DNA of 40,144 bases from Acidimicrobiia bacterium (GTDB lineage: Bacteria > Actinomycetota > Acidimicrobiia > Acidimicrobiales > AC-14), in contig JAHFUP010000046.1 of NCBI GenBank assembly GCA_023265025.1, positions 1-40,144 of the forward strand, read 5' to 3'. Each line of letters starts with the position of its first letter. Position 1 is the first letter of the stretch. The position numbers and the translations under genes were made by a program. This document shows, piece by piece, positions 7,904 to 15,064 of this stretch. The notes beneath the pieces were generated by a model. It saw nothing but the letters and a program-made list of their open reading frames with translations, was not told the DNA's origin and ran no database searches.

Positions 7904-8767
7904 TCACGGGTTGCGCATCAGCCCTCGGAACCTTGGCCCGAGGTAGTCCTTCGGCCCCGAGGCCACGAGTTGGCGCTTGACGATGGCCTCTGACTGGTGC
8001 ATGCGGCCCCAGGTGACCAGCAACATCGCTACTGGGTCGGCGTCGATGATGCAATCGACGGGCTGGCCCTCGGGGTCCTCGACGCTCAGTGCTCCGTCGT
8101 GGAAGACGAACATGTACCGGCGACAACCCTTGACTCGGATCTCGTAGGTCGCGCGCAGCCGGGAGGCCACGACCTGGTCGACGAAATCGCGGGGTCCGAG
8201 CGCGCGCAGGACCGGTATCAGGAACCCCTCGAGCACCAAGCAGGCCGTGTCCGGTCGCACCTCCCATCGCTGGCCGTCACCGCGGGCGATGTCCCAACCG
8301 TGCACGACCGTCTCGTTGAGCAAGTGGTAGGTCAGCGTGGACAAGGCGACCTCGGAGCCATCCACCAGCCAGGCCCTGGGGTCGGCGGCGGCCGTCTGGT
8401 CGATGGCGGCGAAGTAGCCGGCGGCCCGCTGCTCGATGCGATCAGCCAGCACGGAGCAGTTCCGCTCCGGATCGTTCCGTACGCCGAGGCTGGTCAGTTC
8501 GGAGAGATCCCAGAGTTCCCGGATGAGCGACGGGCCGGTGAGCTCGGGTAGCACCTCGCGGATCGCCGAGATGTCACGGCCGGCCAGGCCCGGCACCGCC
8601 ATCCAGGCCTGGGACAGGTGCATGGCCACCTCGGCGACCTTCCAGTCGCCGAGCGCCGGGGCCGTCGGGTTGCGGACCGAACGCAACAACCCGACGACCC
8701 GGCCGACCTCCTGGCGGAGGGCCTTCTGACCTCGACCCCACTCCAGCGGACGAGCCCGGCCGAGCAT
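7904..8767 (-). CDS. MDMPI N-terminal (DinB-like) / SCP2 sterol-binding domain protein
   Basis: A 287-residue protein built like the mycothiol-dependent maleylpyruvate isomerase-related family. An N-terminal four-helix DinB-like domain has metal-ligand candidates in VAEVAMHLSQAW and NETVVHGWDIARG. A C-terminal SCP2-like domain covers roughly residues 170-270 (CRRYMFVFHDGALSVED, DCIIDADPVAMLLVTWGR). Relatives are annotated as thiol- or metal-dependent enzymes of unknown substrate; the domain is common in mycothiol-producing actinobacteria. The start chosen is ATG at 8767, since the 59 codons further upstream are Arg/Pro-rich and not protein-like. No tight operon partner; its 3' end faces the cca gene across 107 bases. 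Confidence 0.8.
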   Translation of the reverse strand: MLGRARPLEWGRGQKALRQEVGRVVGLLRSVRNPTAPALGDWKVAEVAMHLSQAWMAVPGLAGRDISAIREVLPELTGPSLIRELWDLSELTSLGVRNDPERNCSVLADRIEQRAAGYFAAIDQTAAADPRAWLVDGSEVALSTLTYHLLNETVVHGWDIARGDGQRWEVRPDTACLVLEGFLIPVLRALGPRDFVDQVVASRLRATYEIRVKGCRRYMFVFHDGALSVEDPEGQPVDCIIDADPVAMLLVTWGRMHQSEAIVKRQLVASGPKDYLGPRFRGLMRNP

Positions 8768-8993
8768 CACCGGATGGCGCCCGGACGGCCAGCGCAGGCA
8801 TCGGGTGCGGCGGGCGGGAGCGAGGTCCGGTCGTCGAGGGTGGTCGGCATGGCGAGCAGCTTGACCGAGCGGCCAGGAGTCGCGCACGTCCTGCGTGACA
8901 ACCGCCGGCGACGAATCACCCGCATGCGAATACCAAGATCGCAATGCCGAGGGCGAGGGCCGCGCCGACGAGAGCCATCAGGCAAGGCGGCGT

Positions 8994-9815
8994 CTACCAG
9001 TCCTGGGCGGCGAGTAGTAGCGCGGCGAGCGGTTCGAGCGTGGCCATGAGCTCGTCGAGCTCGACCGGCTCGAGGCATTCGTAGGGCTTCGCCGCGAGGT
9101 CGTCGGTGAGCGCCTCGACCCGCTGTTTTACGGCGCGACCCTGTTCGCTGAGCCAACCGTCATCGCCGATCAGGCCGCGATCGCGCATCCCGTCGATCAC
9201 GGTGGAGAGTTGCGCTGCCGGGAGGTGGTGGATGCGCCCGAACTTCTCCGCGGGCATGCCCATGTCGAGGGCGAACAGGACGTGAGCCTCGAGGCCGCCG
9301 ACACCCTCGATCATCAGGGCTGCGATGTGTCCGTCGCCACGGTGCTCGCGCAGCAAGGAAGCGGCATGGAAGAGGCGGGCCACCACGTCATTCGGGATCG
9401 GGATGGCGCGCAGCGCGGCGTACATCGGCCGGCCCTCGAACGGTGCGCTGGTCCCGGCCCTGGTCAACAGTTCAGCGGCGCGGGCGAAGCCGGGAGAGTC
9501 GACGTGATCGCCGAGGATCCGCCGCAACGCCTTCACGCAGCCCGCCTGGCGAGCGGCGATCGCCGCTTCGGGTGTGGTGGTGCGCCACACCTTCGGAATG
9601 TGTCGGGCCACCTCACCAGGCGCAAAGTTGTAGAAGAGCGCGTCCACCACCTCCGCGGTGGCGAGGCCCAGGGGCGCCGCCCGTCCGGCGAAGTAGGTGT
9701 CCCAGTAGTTGGTGAACCCAAGGGCGAACATCGCTTCGTTGGGTTCGTCGGCTGAGTAGGGGATGGCACCGATCGGCTCGACCAGCTCGAACATCCGGCG
9801 TGCCATCGAGTTCAT
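8994..9815 (-). CDS. SCO6745-family (SalK-like) protein
   Basis: A 273-residue all-helical protein of the SCO6745 family, recognisable from ARRMFELVEPIGAIPYS near the N-terminus, GFTNYWDTYFAGRAAPLG, VVDALFYNFAP and LREHRGDGHIAALMIEGVGG. The family was named from a Streptomyces protein and is often annotated as helix-turn-helix or SalK-like; its biochemical role is unknown. ATG at 9815 is preceded by AGGAGA at about 9 bases, which decides the start; an in-frame upstream frame to 9857 and a second ATG at 9806 are less likely. It stands alone, with 282 bases to the divergent protease gene. Confidence 0.8.
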   Translation of the reverse strand: MNSMARRMFELVEPIGAIPYSADEPNEAMFALGFTNYWDTYFAGRAAPLGLATAEVVDALFYNFAPGEVARHIPKVWRTTTPEAAIAARQAGCVKALRRILGDHVDSPGFARAAELLTRAGTSAPFEGRPMYAALRAIPIPNDVVARLFHAASLLREHRGDGHIAALMIEGVGGLEAHVLFALDMGMPAEKFGRIHHLPAAQLSTVIDGMRDRGLIGDDGWLSEQGRAVKQRVEALTDDLAAKPYECLEPVELDELMATLEPLAALLLAAQDW

Positions 9816-10097
9816 TGTGCACTTCTCCTGTTGTTGCCCGGCGCCCTTCGCGGACACTCACGATGAGTTGGACGGCTGCGCGCCGCCAATCTCATCGCAC
9901 GACTGTCGACGACCGACGGTTCACGACCACGAGTACCGCCGGCGCGTGGTGGCCCGTCCAGTCCGGGCTTGACCAGCGGGTCGCCCGGGCTGGCCTTGAC
10001 GGCCGCCACAAATTCACTTACTACAACATCAAGTCAGATGAAGAAGCATCCTGTACCACCGACGCGCGGGATGGAGCCGATGCACGAAGACGCTCGA

Positions 10098-11105
10098 ATG
10101 CTGAACGGGGTGGTGGCGACGAGGCGCGCCTTGGGGGCGCTGGTGTTCGTGACAGCCTTGATCACGACCCTGATAGGCGTCGCTCCCGCGGGTGCGATCA
10201 CGAACGGGCAGACCGACGGCGACCGTCACCCATACGTGGTGGCGCTGGTCGACGACTGGCTGACGCCGGGTTACGTCCAGCGATTCTGTACCGGAAGTCT
10301 CGTCGCGCCGCGGCTGGTCGTCACCGCGGCGCATTGCCTACTCGGTCTCGTCGACTCCGACATCTGGGTCGGCTTCGAATCGGTCTACCGCCCCAACGTG
10401 ACGTCGGTCATTCACGGCACGGGGTATGCGGCCGTCGACCCAGCGATCTTTCGCGGCGAGTTCGGTACGAGCGCCAAGTACGGCAGCTCAGAGCTCGGCA
10501 ACGACATCGCCGTGGTCCACCTCGATGAAGTCGCGCCGGTCGATCGGTTCGCACAGCTCCCGCCGGCGGGGCTCTTGTCGACGCTGGACCTCAAGTCGCA
10601 GACGTTCACCGCTGTCGGCTTCGGCCGGACACGCCTGGACAGGACGAGGGGGCCGAACGGCATCGATCCGAACGTCGATCCGGACCTGCGAAACGTGTCG
10701 GTCGAGAGCTTCCGCAGTCTGCAATCGAGCGCGCTGACACTGTCGCAGAACCCGGCCACCGGCGACGGCGGCATATGCAACGGCGATTCGGGCGGCCCGC
10801 ACTTCCTCGGCGACTCGGACGTGATGGTCGCGATAACGACGTTCGCCGACATCGCCTGCCGCTCGCTCGGTCGGCACTATCGGGTCGACATACCGTTCGC
10901 GAGAGAGTTCCTCGCGTCTCTCAGGGTGTGCCGCTGCCATAGCACCGAACCTCGATCCATCGAATTCCGACTGACGCCGCCGTCTTGCCGGACTAGGGAT
11001 GGCGCTGAACCTCGGCTCCCTCTCAGGCAATCAGAGCCGCCACCGCTGCACCATGGCGAAGATGGCGATGAGCGGCAGTGCGCTGACGATCAAGGCCAGC
11101 GGTAG
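10098..11105 (+). CDS. Secreted trypsin-like serine protease (S1 family)
   Basis: From ATG 10098 the protein begins with a signal peptide (two Arg, hydrophobic core to about residue 30, Ala-x-Ala cleavage before ITNGQ). The mature part is a chymotrypsin-fold protease with the full triad: His79 in VVTAAHC, Asp136 in GNDIAVVHL and Ser231 in GICNGDSGGPHF. It should be an active extracellular peptidase, autoprocessed at the N-terminus like trypsin. In-frame ATGs at 10038, 10071 and 10080 are alternatives with no better ribosome-binding site. After the normal end of the fold (about residue 275, PFAREFLASL) there is a 60-residue Pro/Arg/Cys-containing tail of low quality that runs 75 bases into the convergent gene. 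The original stop may have been lost. Confidence 0.85.
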   Translation: MLNGVVATRRALGALVFVTALITTLIGVAPAGAITNGQTDGDRHPYVVALVDDWLTPGYVQRFCTGSLVAPRLVVTAAHCLLGLVDSDIWVGFESVYRPNVTSVIHGTGYAAVDPAIFRGEFGTSAKYGSSELGNDIAVVHLDEVAPVDRFAQLPPAGLLSTLDLKSQTFTAVGFGRTRLDRTRGPNGIDPNVDPDLRNVSVESFRSLQSSALTLSQNPATGDGGICNGDSGGPHFLGDSDVMVAITTFADIACRSLGRHYRVDIPFAREFLASLRVCRCHSTEPRSIEFRLTPPSCRTRDGAEPRLPLRQSEPPPLHHGEDGDERQCADDQGQR

Positions 11106-11483
11106 CTGACGGCGCTCGGCGGCGTGGGCCGCGGCGGGGTCGCCGGCCTCGAGCGCGGCCAGGCGCTGCTTGGCGATCGAGCCGAGCCCGCCGCCTCCCA
11201 GCGTCGCGCCGAGGACGATGGCGCCGACGCCGACCCAGATGAACGTCGACGACCACGACCAGTGGCCGTGGAGCACGAGGGCCACCCCGGTGACGGCGAT
11301 GACCACGGCCACGACGGCGTAGTAGACGTCGTGGAGCCAGACCTGCTGGCGGGCCCACGCCGTCACCACCTCCGGTGACTCCCGGGCGAGGCGGGGCGAG
11401 ATGACGTACCGGAGTATGTCGGCGCCGAGCCACCCCGTGACGGCGGCGATGTGGAGCGTCAGCAGGACGTTCCGGGTGTTCAT
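11031..11483 (-). CDS. Four-helix membrane protein, DUF2269-like
   Basis: A 150-residue integral membrane protein with about four hydrophobic segments (LLTLHIAAVTGWLGADI, a YYAVVAVVIAVTGVALVL stretch, FIWVGVGAIVLGATLG, LALIVSALPLIAIFAM). The early His and Trp-x-Gly pattern resembles DUF2269/CopD-type proteins, a family without an assigned reaction. ATG at 11483 overlaps the cupin gene stop by 4 bases (ATGA), making it the last gene of the TIGR03086-cupin-membrane protein operon, probably under the divergent TetR regulator. Its 3' end overlaps the convergent protease gene tail. The DUF assignment is tentative; the membrane topology is clear. Confidence 0.75.
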   Translation of the reverse strand: MNTRNVLLTLHIAAVTGWLGADILRYVISPRLARESPEVVTAWARQQVWLHDVYYAVVAVVIAVTGVALVLHGHWSWSSTFIWVGVGAIVLGATLGGGGLGSIAKQRLAALEAGDPAAAHAAERRQLPLALIVSALPLIAIFAMVQRWRL

Positions 11484-11944
11484 CGAGCCCTCCGCTCCAG
11501 CCACGCCTCGCTGGCGACGTCGTGGATGTCGTATTGCTCATGGTCGGACGGGTCGTGGGTATCCACGAGCCGGCGGAAGAACTCGAACCGCTCGACGCCC
11601 GGTGTGAGGACTACCAGGAGCTCGCCGTCGTGCCCCGCGGATGCCGCGAACGCGTGCGCGGCGCCGGCCGGCACGACGACGAGATCGCCGGCGGTGGCGG
11701 TGAGCGTCTGCTCGCCGGCCAGCAGGTCGACCGTGCCGTCGAGGACGTAGAACAGCTCGCTCGACCGCTCGTGGCGGTGGGGGCCGGCGCCGACGGCGCC
11801 GTCGACCAGGCGGACCCGGTGGGCGCTGAGGGCGCCGCTCGAGTCGAGGAGGAGCTGGAGCGTGCTCGAGCCGGCGACGAGCGTTTCGGCTTCCGCAGCC
11901 CGGACGACGGCGATGCGGTCGACATCCGAGGCGGGACCGGGCAT
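11480..11944 (-). CDS. Cupin-domain protein
   Basis: A 154-residue single-domain cupin. Motif 1 is read in GPHRHERSSELFYVLDG (metal-ligand His-x-His and Glu, about residues 54-70), and motif 2 in GDLVVVPAGAAHAFAAS (about residues 85-102). The ligand set suggests a metal-binding beta-barrel, either a small-molecule dioxygenase/isomerase or a binding protein; the substrate cannot be told. The gene begins one base after the stop of the TIGR03086 gene and overlaps the membrane-protein gene by 4 bases, so the three genes form an operon. A polar C-terminal extension (THDPSDHEQYDIHDVASEAW) follows the barrel. Confidence 0.88.
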   Translation of the reverse strand: MPGPASDVDRIAVVRAAEAETLVAGSSTLQLLLDSSGALSAHRVRLVDGAVGAGPHRHERSSELFYVLDGTVDLLAGEQTLTATAGDLVVVPAGAAHAFAASAGHDGELLVVLTPGVERFEFFRRLVDTHDPSDHEQYDIHDVASEAWLERRAR

Positions 11945-11945
11945 G

Positions 11946-12503
11946 TCAGGGCCGCCGGCCCAGCAGGGCCAGCATGCGATCGGCGACGGGCGCGCCGTCG
12001 GAGACCTCGACCTCGGGCCCGAGCATCCCGCCGGCCCGCATGCCGTCCAGCGGCACCGAGGCGTAGAGCTGGTGGACGAGCGCGGCCAGCGCCGGGTCGA
12101 CCGGCGCCGGTCGGCCGATCGCCATGGCCAGGTCCCAGGTGTGCACGACGACCTCGCCGAGGTTGATGATGGCCGACGCCGGCGACGGGAACGTCCCGTA
12201 GAAGTACGTCCGGTCGCCTTCGAGCCCGCTCTCCCGCCACGACGCCACGTTCTCGCGGGCGACCTCGGCCCACGTCGCGACCAGCGTGCCCCCGTCGCCC
12301 ACCAGGTCGCCGTGGTCGTTGCCCGCGGCCTGGCCCTGGTTGACCCGGGTCATCATCAGGGCCTCGCCGAGTGTGTGGTTGAGCAGGGCCCGCACGTCCC
12401 AGCCGGCGCACGGGGTGGGGGCGTCGAGCTGCTCGGCGGTGAGGCCGGCGACGACCTGCGCCCCCACTTCCCATGACCGCTCCAGTGCGTCGATGATGTC
12501 CAC
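11946..12503 (-). CDS. TIGR03086-family metal-binding protein (MDMPI/DinB-like)
   Basis: A 185-residue four-helix protein of the TIGR03086 family: start DALERSWEVGAQVVAGL, the conserved PTPCAGWDVRALLNHTLGEA with the first His ligand, and VVVHTWDLAMAIGR with the second. These relatives of mycothiol-dependent maleylpyruvate isomerase bind a metal ion; the reaction is not known for most members. It is the first gene of a three-gene operon with a cupin and a membrane protein, and it is divergent from a TetR regulator 53 bases away, which probably controls it. Confidence 0.88.
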   Translation of the reverse strand: MDIIDALERSWEVGAQVVAGLTAEQLDAPTPCAGWDVRALLNHTLGEALMMTRVNQGQAAGNDHGDLVGDGGTLVATWAEVARENVASWRESGLEGDRTYFYGTFPSPASAIINLGEVVVHTWDLAMAIGRPAPVDPALAALVHQLYASVPLDGMRAGGMLGPEVEVSDGAPVADRMLALLGRRP

Positions 12504-12524
12504 GGTGCCTCCTGTCAGTTAGAG

Positions 12525-12556
12525 TGGAACATGATTCTGGGCATAATAGTGTTCTA
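12525..12556. promoter_or_regulatory. Imperfect inverted repeat, probable TetR operator
   Basis: In the 53-base gap between the divergent TIGR03086 and TetR genes, TGGAACATGATTC (12525-12537) is matched by the inverse of TAATAGTGTTCTA (12544-12556) at 9 of 13 positions around a 6-base centre. This is the only AT-rich patch in the area and must hold both promoters. Size and position fit an autoregulatory TetR operator. Confidence 0.55.
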
Positions 12557-13222
12557 ATGTCAATACCGGCCGGTGACGGCTCGAAGCGGCCGTACGACGC
12601 CCGCCGCCGGCGCGAGCGCGCCGACGAGGAGCGCCGGGCCACCAGGCGCCGGGTGGTGGACGCGGCCAGCCGGGCGTTCGTCGCCAACGGCTACACGGCG
12701 ACGACCATGGCCGACATCGCCCGGGAGGCTGGGGTCGCGGTCCAGTCGGTCTACACGGCGGCCCAGAGCAAGGCCGACCTCCTGCACCTGGTCGTGGACC
12801 TCGCGGTGGCCGGCGACGACGAGGACGTGCTCGTGCACGACCGTCAGGCCTACGCCGAGATCGCCGCCGAGCCCGATGCCGAACGGCAGGTGCAGATGAT
12901 CGCCGGCCTGATCTGCTCGATCCAGGAGCGGTCGGCGCCCGTCCAGGCCGCCTACCGCGAGGCGGCGGCCGTCGACCCCAAGGTCGCCGCCAGCCTCGAA
13001 GCGGCACACCGGCGCCGGCACGAGTCCTTCACCGTCGCCATTCGCATGCTGCCGGCGCACCGCCTCCGGCGGTCACCCGAGGAGAGCACCGACACGATGT
13101 GGGCCATCGGCAGCTCCGAGGTGTTCCTGCTCCTCCGCACCGTGCGGGGATGGGACGCGAGCCACTACCGCGAGTGGCTCACCCGCACCCTCGTCGACCA
13201 GCTCCTCCTTCCCGGGGACTGA
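12557..13222 (+). CDS. TetR-family transcriptional regulator
   Basis: A 221-residue regulator. Residues ~25-75 hold the TetR helix-turn-helix (RRVVDAASRAFVANGYTATT, IAREAGVAVQSVYTAAQSKA); note the AQSK in place of the usual FxSK before the ligand domain. The C-terminal ~140 residues are the variable helical ligand/dimer domain. ATG at 12557 follows the probable operator directly; an upstream in-frame GTG at 12524 would run through the operator and is less likely. It is divergent from the TIGR03086-cupin-membrane operon, which it most likely represses together with itself. The inducer is unknown. Confidence 0.9.
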   Translation: MSIPAGDGSKRPYDARRRRERADEERRATRRRVVDAASRAFVANGYTATTMADIAREAGVAVQSVYTAAQSKADLLHLVVDLAVAGDDEDVLVHDRQAYAEIAAEPDAERQVQMIAGLICSIQERSAPVQAAYREAAAVDPKVAASLEAAHRRRHESFTVAIRMLPAHRLRRSPEESTDTMWAIGSSEVFLLLRTVRGWDASHYREWLTRTLVDQLLLPGD

Positions 13223-13300
13223 TGCAACGGCTTCGCCGTCAGTGACAGAGTCAGGTGTCCAAACGAGCCGGGTCGAAAGGAGATCGCGGTGGACCCCCCA

Positions 13301-13320
13301 GGACGACGGCTGGGTCGTCC
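13301..13320. terminator. Hairpin between convergent genes (probable bidirectional terminator)
   Basis: GGACGAC (13301-13307) and GTCGTCC (13314-13320) form a perfect 7-bp stem around a 6-base loop, lying between the 3' ends of the convergent tetR and DUF1801 genes. No T-run follows, which is common in very GC-rich genomes. A weaker 5-bp hairpin with a 3-base loop lies at 13227-13239. Confidence 0.4.
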
Positions 13321-13334
13321 GAGCGTATGGCTCG

Positions 13335-13781
13335 TTATGAGACGGCGGCCCTCACCAGTTCGACGACCTTCTTCTCGACTGCTGGGGTCCACGCGGTGAG
13401 GGCGTAGGAGGTCGGCCACATCGGACCGTCGTCGAGGTTCGCGGCCTCTTCGAAGCCGAGCGTCGCGTAGCGGGTCTTGAACTTGCCGGCGTCCTTGAAG
13501 AACACGATGACCTTGCCGTCGTCGTTCGCGTAGGCCGGCATTCCGTACCACGTCTTGGGCGACAGACCGGGCGCGGTGGACATCACCGTGGCGTGCATCC
13601 GCTCGGCGATGTCACGGTCGTCGGGCGCCATTGCCGCGATGCTGTCGAGCACCGCCTGGAGGGCGTCGGCCTTCCTGGCCCCCTTCTTCCCTTCGGAGCG
13701 CAGCTCGGCGGCGCGTTGCTTCATTGCCGCGCGCTCGTCGGCGCTGAACCCGTCGGAACTGGTGTCGGTCTTCGCAGGCAT
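13335..13781 (-). CDS. DUF1801/YdhG-like protein
   Basis: A 148-residue cytoplasmic protein. The first ~45 residues are charged and helical (MKQRAAELRSEGKKGARKA); the rest matches the YdhG/DUF1801 fold, with DRDIAERMHATV, LSPKTWYGMPAYAND and KVIVFFKDAGKFKTRYATLG. Relatives include the Bacillus frataxin-like iron chaperone YdhG (Fra), but most actinobacterial members are uncharacterised, so an iron role here is only a possibility. It stands alone between the tetR gene (convergent) and a small monooxygenase-fold gene. Confidence 0.85.
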   Translation of the reverse strand: MPAKTDTSSDGFSADERAAMKQRAAELRSEGKKGARKADALQAVLDSIAAMAPDDRDIAERMHATVMSTAPGLSPKTWYGMPAYANDDGKVIVFFKDAGKFKTRYATLGFEEAANLDDGPMWPTSYALTAWTPAVEKKVVELVRAAVS

Positions 13782-13886
13782 GGCGAGCCTCCGCTATCGG
13801 GCGAGTCGTGTCTTGTCGACTGACGTTACGCCCGGGGCCGCGGCACTACTTCTCGAATCCTGATCAGTTCCGAACCCAGCGTGAGT

Positions 13887-14177
13887 TCAGGATCCGGGCG
13901 TGAAGTAATTGTGGACGTCGAAGAACTGCATCTGCGGCGGTCCGGGCAGCCCGACTTCCGCGGAGAAAGGCCCGATCTGCTCCTGGGCGAACGTGTCGAA
14001 CTGCTCCCTCGTCTCCCACACGTCGACGACGCGCAGGCCCGAGTCGGTGAGGGTGGCGAAGTGGGAGATGGCCCCGGTCGGACCGGGCCCCCCGGGCGTC
14101 AGCCCCATCTTCCCGCACACCGCGTCGTACTGGTCGAGCGTGGCGCCCTCGAAGTCCATCTGCACCGCAACTGCCAT
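13887..14177 (-). CDS. Small dimeric alpha/beta-barrel (ABM/EthD-like) protein
   Basis: A 96-residue protein that looks like one ferredoxin-like half-barrel of the antibiotic biosynthesis monooxygenase/EthD group: strand MAVAVQMDFEG, helix TLDQYDAVCGKMG, a strand ISHFATLTDSGLRVVDVWET and helix REQFDTFAQEQIGPFSAEVG. Such proteins work as dimers; substrates vary widely. ATG at 14177 is preceded by GGGAGG at 5 bases, which decides the start even though the frame is open further upstream through the TIR gene region. It lies just downstream of the TIR gene on the same strand with 92 bases between, so it may be transcribed from the same promoter, but it is not tightly coupled. Confidence 0.75.
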   Translation of the reverse strand: MAVAVQMDFEGATLDQYDAVCGKMGLTPGGPGPTGAISHFATLTDSGLRVVDVWETREQFDTFAQEQIGPFSAEVGLPGPPQMQFFDVHNYFTPGS

Positions 14178-14269
14178 GTCGGCCTCCCGTGTCCACGTGC
14201 CGATCGGCAAACTGCCAACCGCCCGCACTCTCGCGCAGTCCGGCCGGCCGTGCTCGATGACCCCGTGGG

Positions 14270-15064
14270 CTACGGCAGGATCCGGGTCAACGCTGACATG
14301 AGCCGCTTGCCTGCGGCGTCCACATCGCGACCGAAGGACACCACGGGGACGTCCTCGCCGAGCTGCGGCGCATGATGTCGTCCGACGCCTGGTGGCCACA
14401 CCGCCACGATGGGCTTGTGGTGCTTTCGGGCGACGTCGAGCTCCAGCACGCACCAGCGCGACAGCCGCCACTGCGGCGTCGCCACGACGAGGAGCGCGGT
14501 GCCGGCGACGACGCAGCGTTCCAGCTCCGCGGGGAGGATCGCCGTATCGAGGCGTTCCGTGTAGAGGTAGTCGAAGGCTGGGATCCGCCGATCGCGGAGA
14601 AAGGAAGCGAGGTCGCCCAGGAACGCGACATCGGCCCGGCTGTAGGAGAGGAAGACAGCCGGCGACCGCCTCTTCGGACGCTTCCCGAGGATGGTGAAGA
14701 GGTGCTCGTAGCCGCCTGACTCCTGCCGGCTCGGCGGATAGGACTGACCGGGGATGAGAAAGAGGCCGGGGAACCCGTGCAGGAGGGGTGGCAGGCGGGA
14801 ACTGTCCGCTCGGGCGATGGCGACGGGGTGGCCGGGGCCCCGGCGCGCCACCAGCGTCTCGAACACCTTCTCGGGCCACCGCGTCTTCGATGTATGCACG
14901 ACGATCACGCCGGCGGAATCGTCGCGGTTGCCGGCGAGGAACTGCTCGACCGTCACCAGGACGGCCGGGAGCCCGGCGTCGGACAGGTCGCCGGCGATGT
15001 GTGTCGCAACCGTGCCGCTCCGGCCGGACCCGCCGAGGACCAGGACCGGGCGCGTCGGCTTCAC
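14270..15064 (-). CDS. TIR-domain protein, likely NAD-cleaving effector
   Basis: A 264-residue protein, last gene of the lipase-STAND-TIR operon. Residues ~135-240 are a TIR domain: AVFLSYSRADVAFLGDL, a BB-loop region near IPAFDYLYTE, ELERCVVAGTALLVVATPQW and SRWCVLELDVARKHHKPI. Glu208 in the WCxxE motif matches the catalytic Glu of NAD-hydrolysing TIRs, so NAD+ cleavage or cyclisation is expected when the domain is activated. Residues ~1-105 form a second Rossmann/TIR-like domain (PVLVLGGSGRSGTVATHIA, AGVIVVHTSKTRWPEKVFE) lacking such a motif; it may be the link to the NTPase. The GTG start overlaps the STAND gene stop by 4 bases (GTGA), so the two are made together. Start and length are therefore well supported. 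Confidence 0.85.
   Translation of the reverse strand: MKPTRPVLVLGGSGRSGTVATHIAGDLSDAGLPAVLVTVEQFLAGNRDDSAGVIVVHTSKTRWPEKVFETLVARRGPGHPVAIARADSSRLPPLLHGFPGLFLIPGQSYPPSRQESGGYEHLFTILGKRPKRRSPAVFLSYSRADVAFLGDLASFLRDRRIPAFDYLYTERLDTAILPAELERCVVAGTALLVVATPQWRLSRWCVLELDVARKHHKPIVAVWPPGVGRHHAPQLGEDVPVVSFGRDVDAAGKRLMSALTRILP

Noticed and set aside
7797-8267. Upstream extension of the cca frame
   Set aside because: Arg/Pro/Gly-rich sequence opposite the MDMPI-SCP2 gene; the enzyme's normal N-terminus begins at 7796.
8768-8993. Intergenic stretch between MDMPI-SCP2 and SCO6745-like genes, checked for a small gene or RNA
   Set aside because: No frame with a ribosome-binding site and no stable structure stood out.
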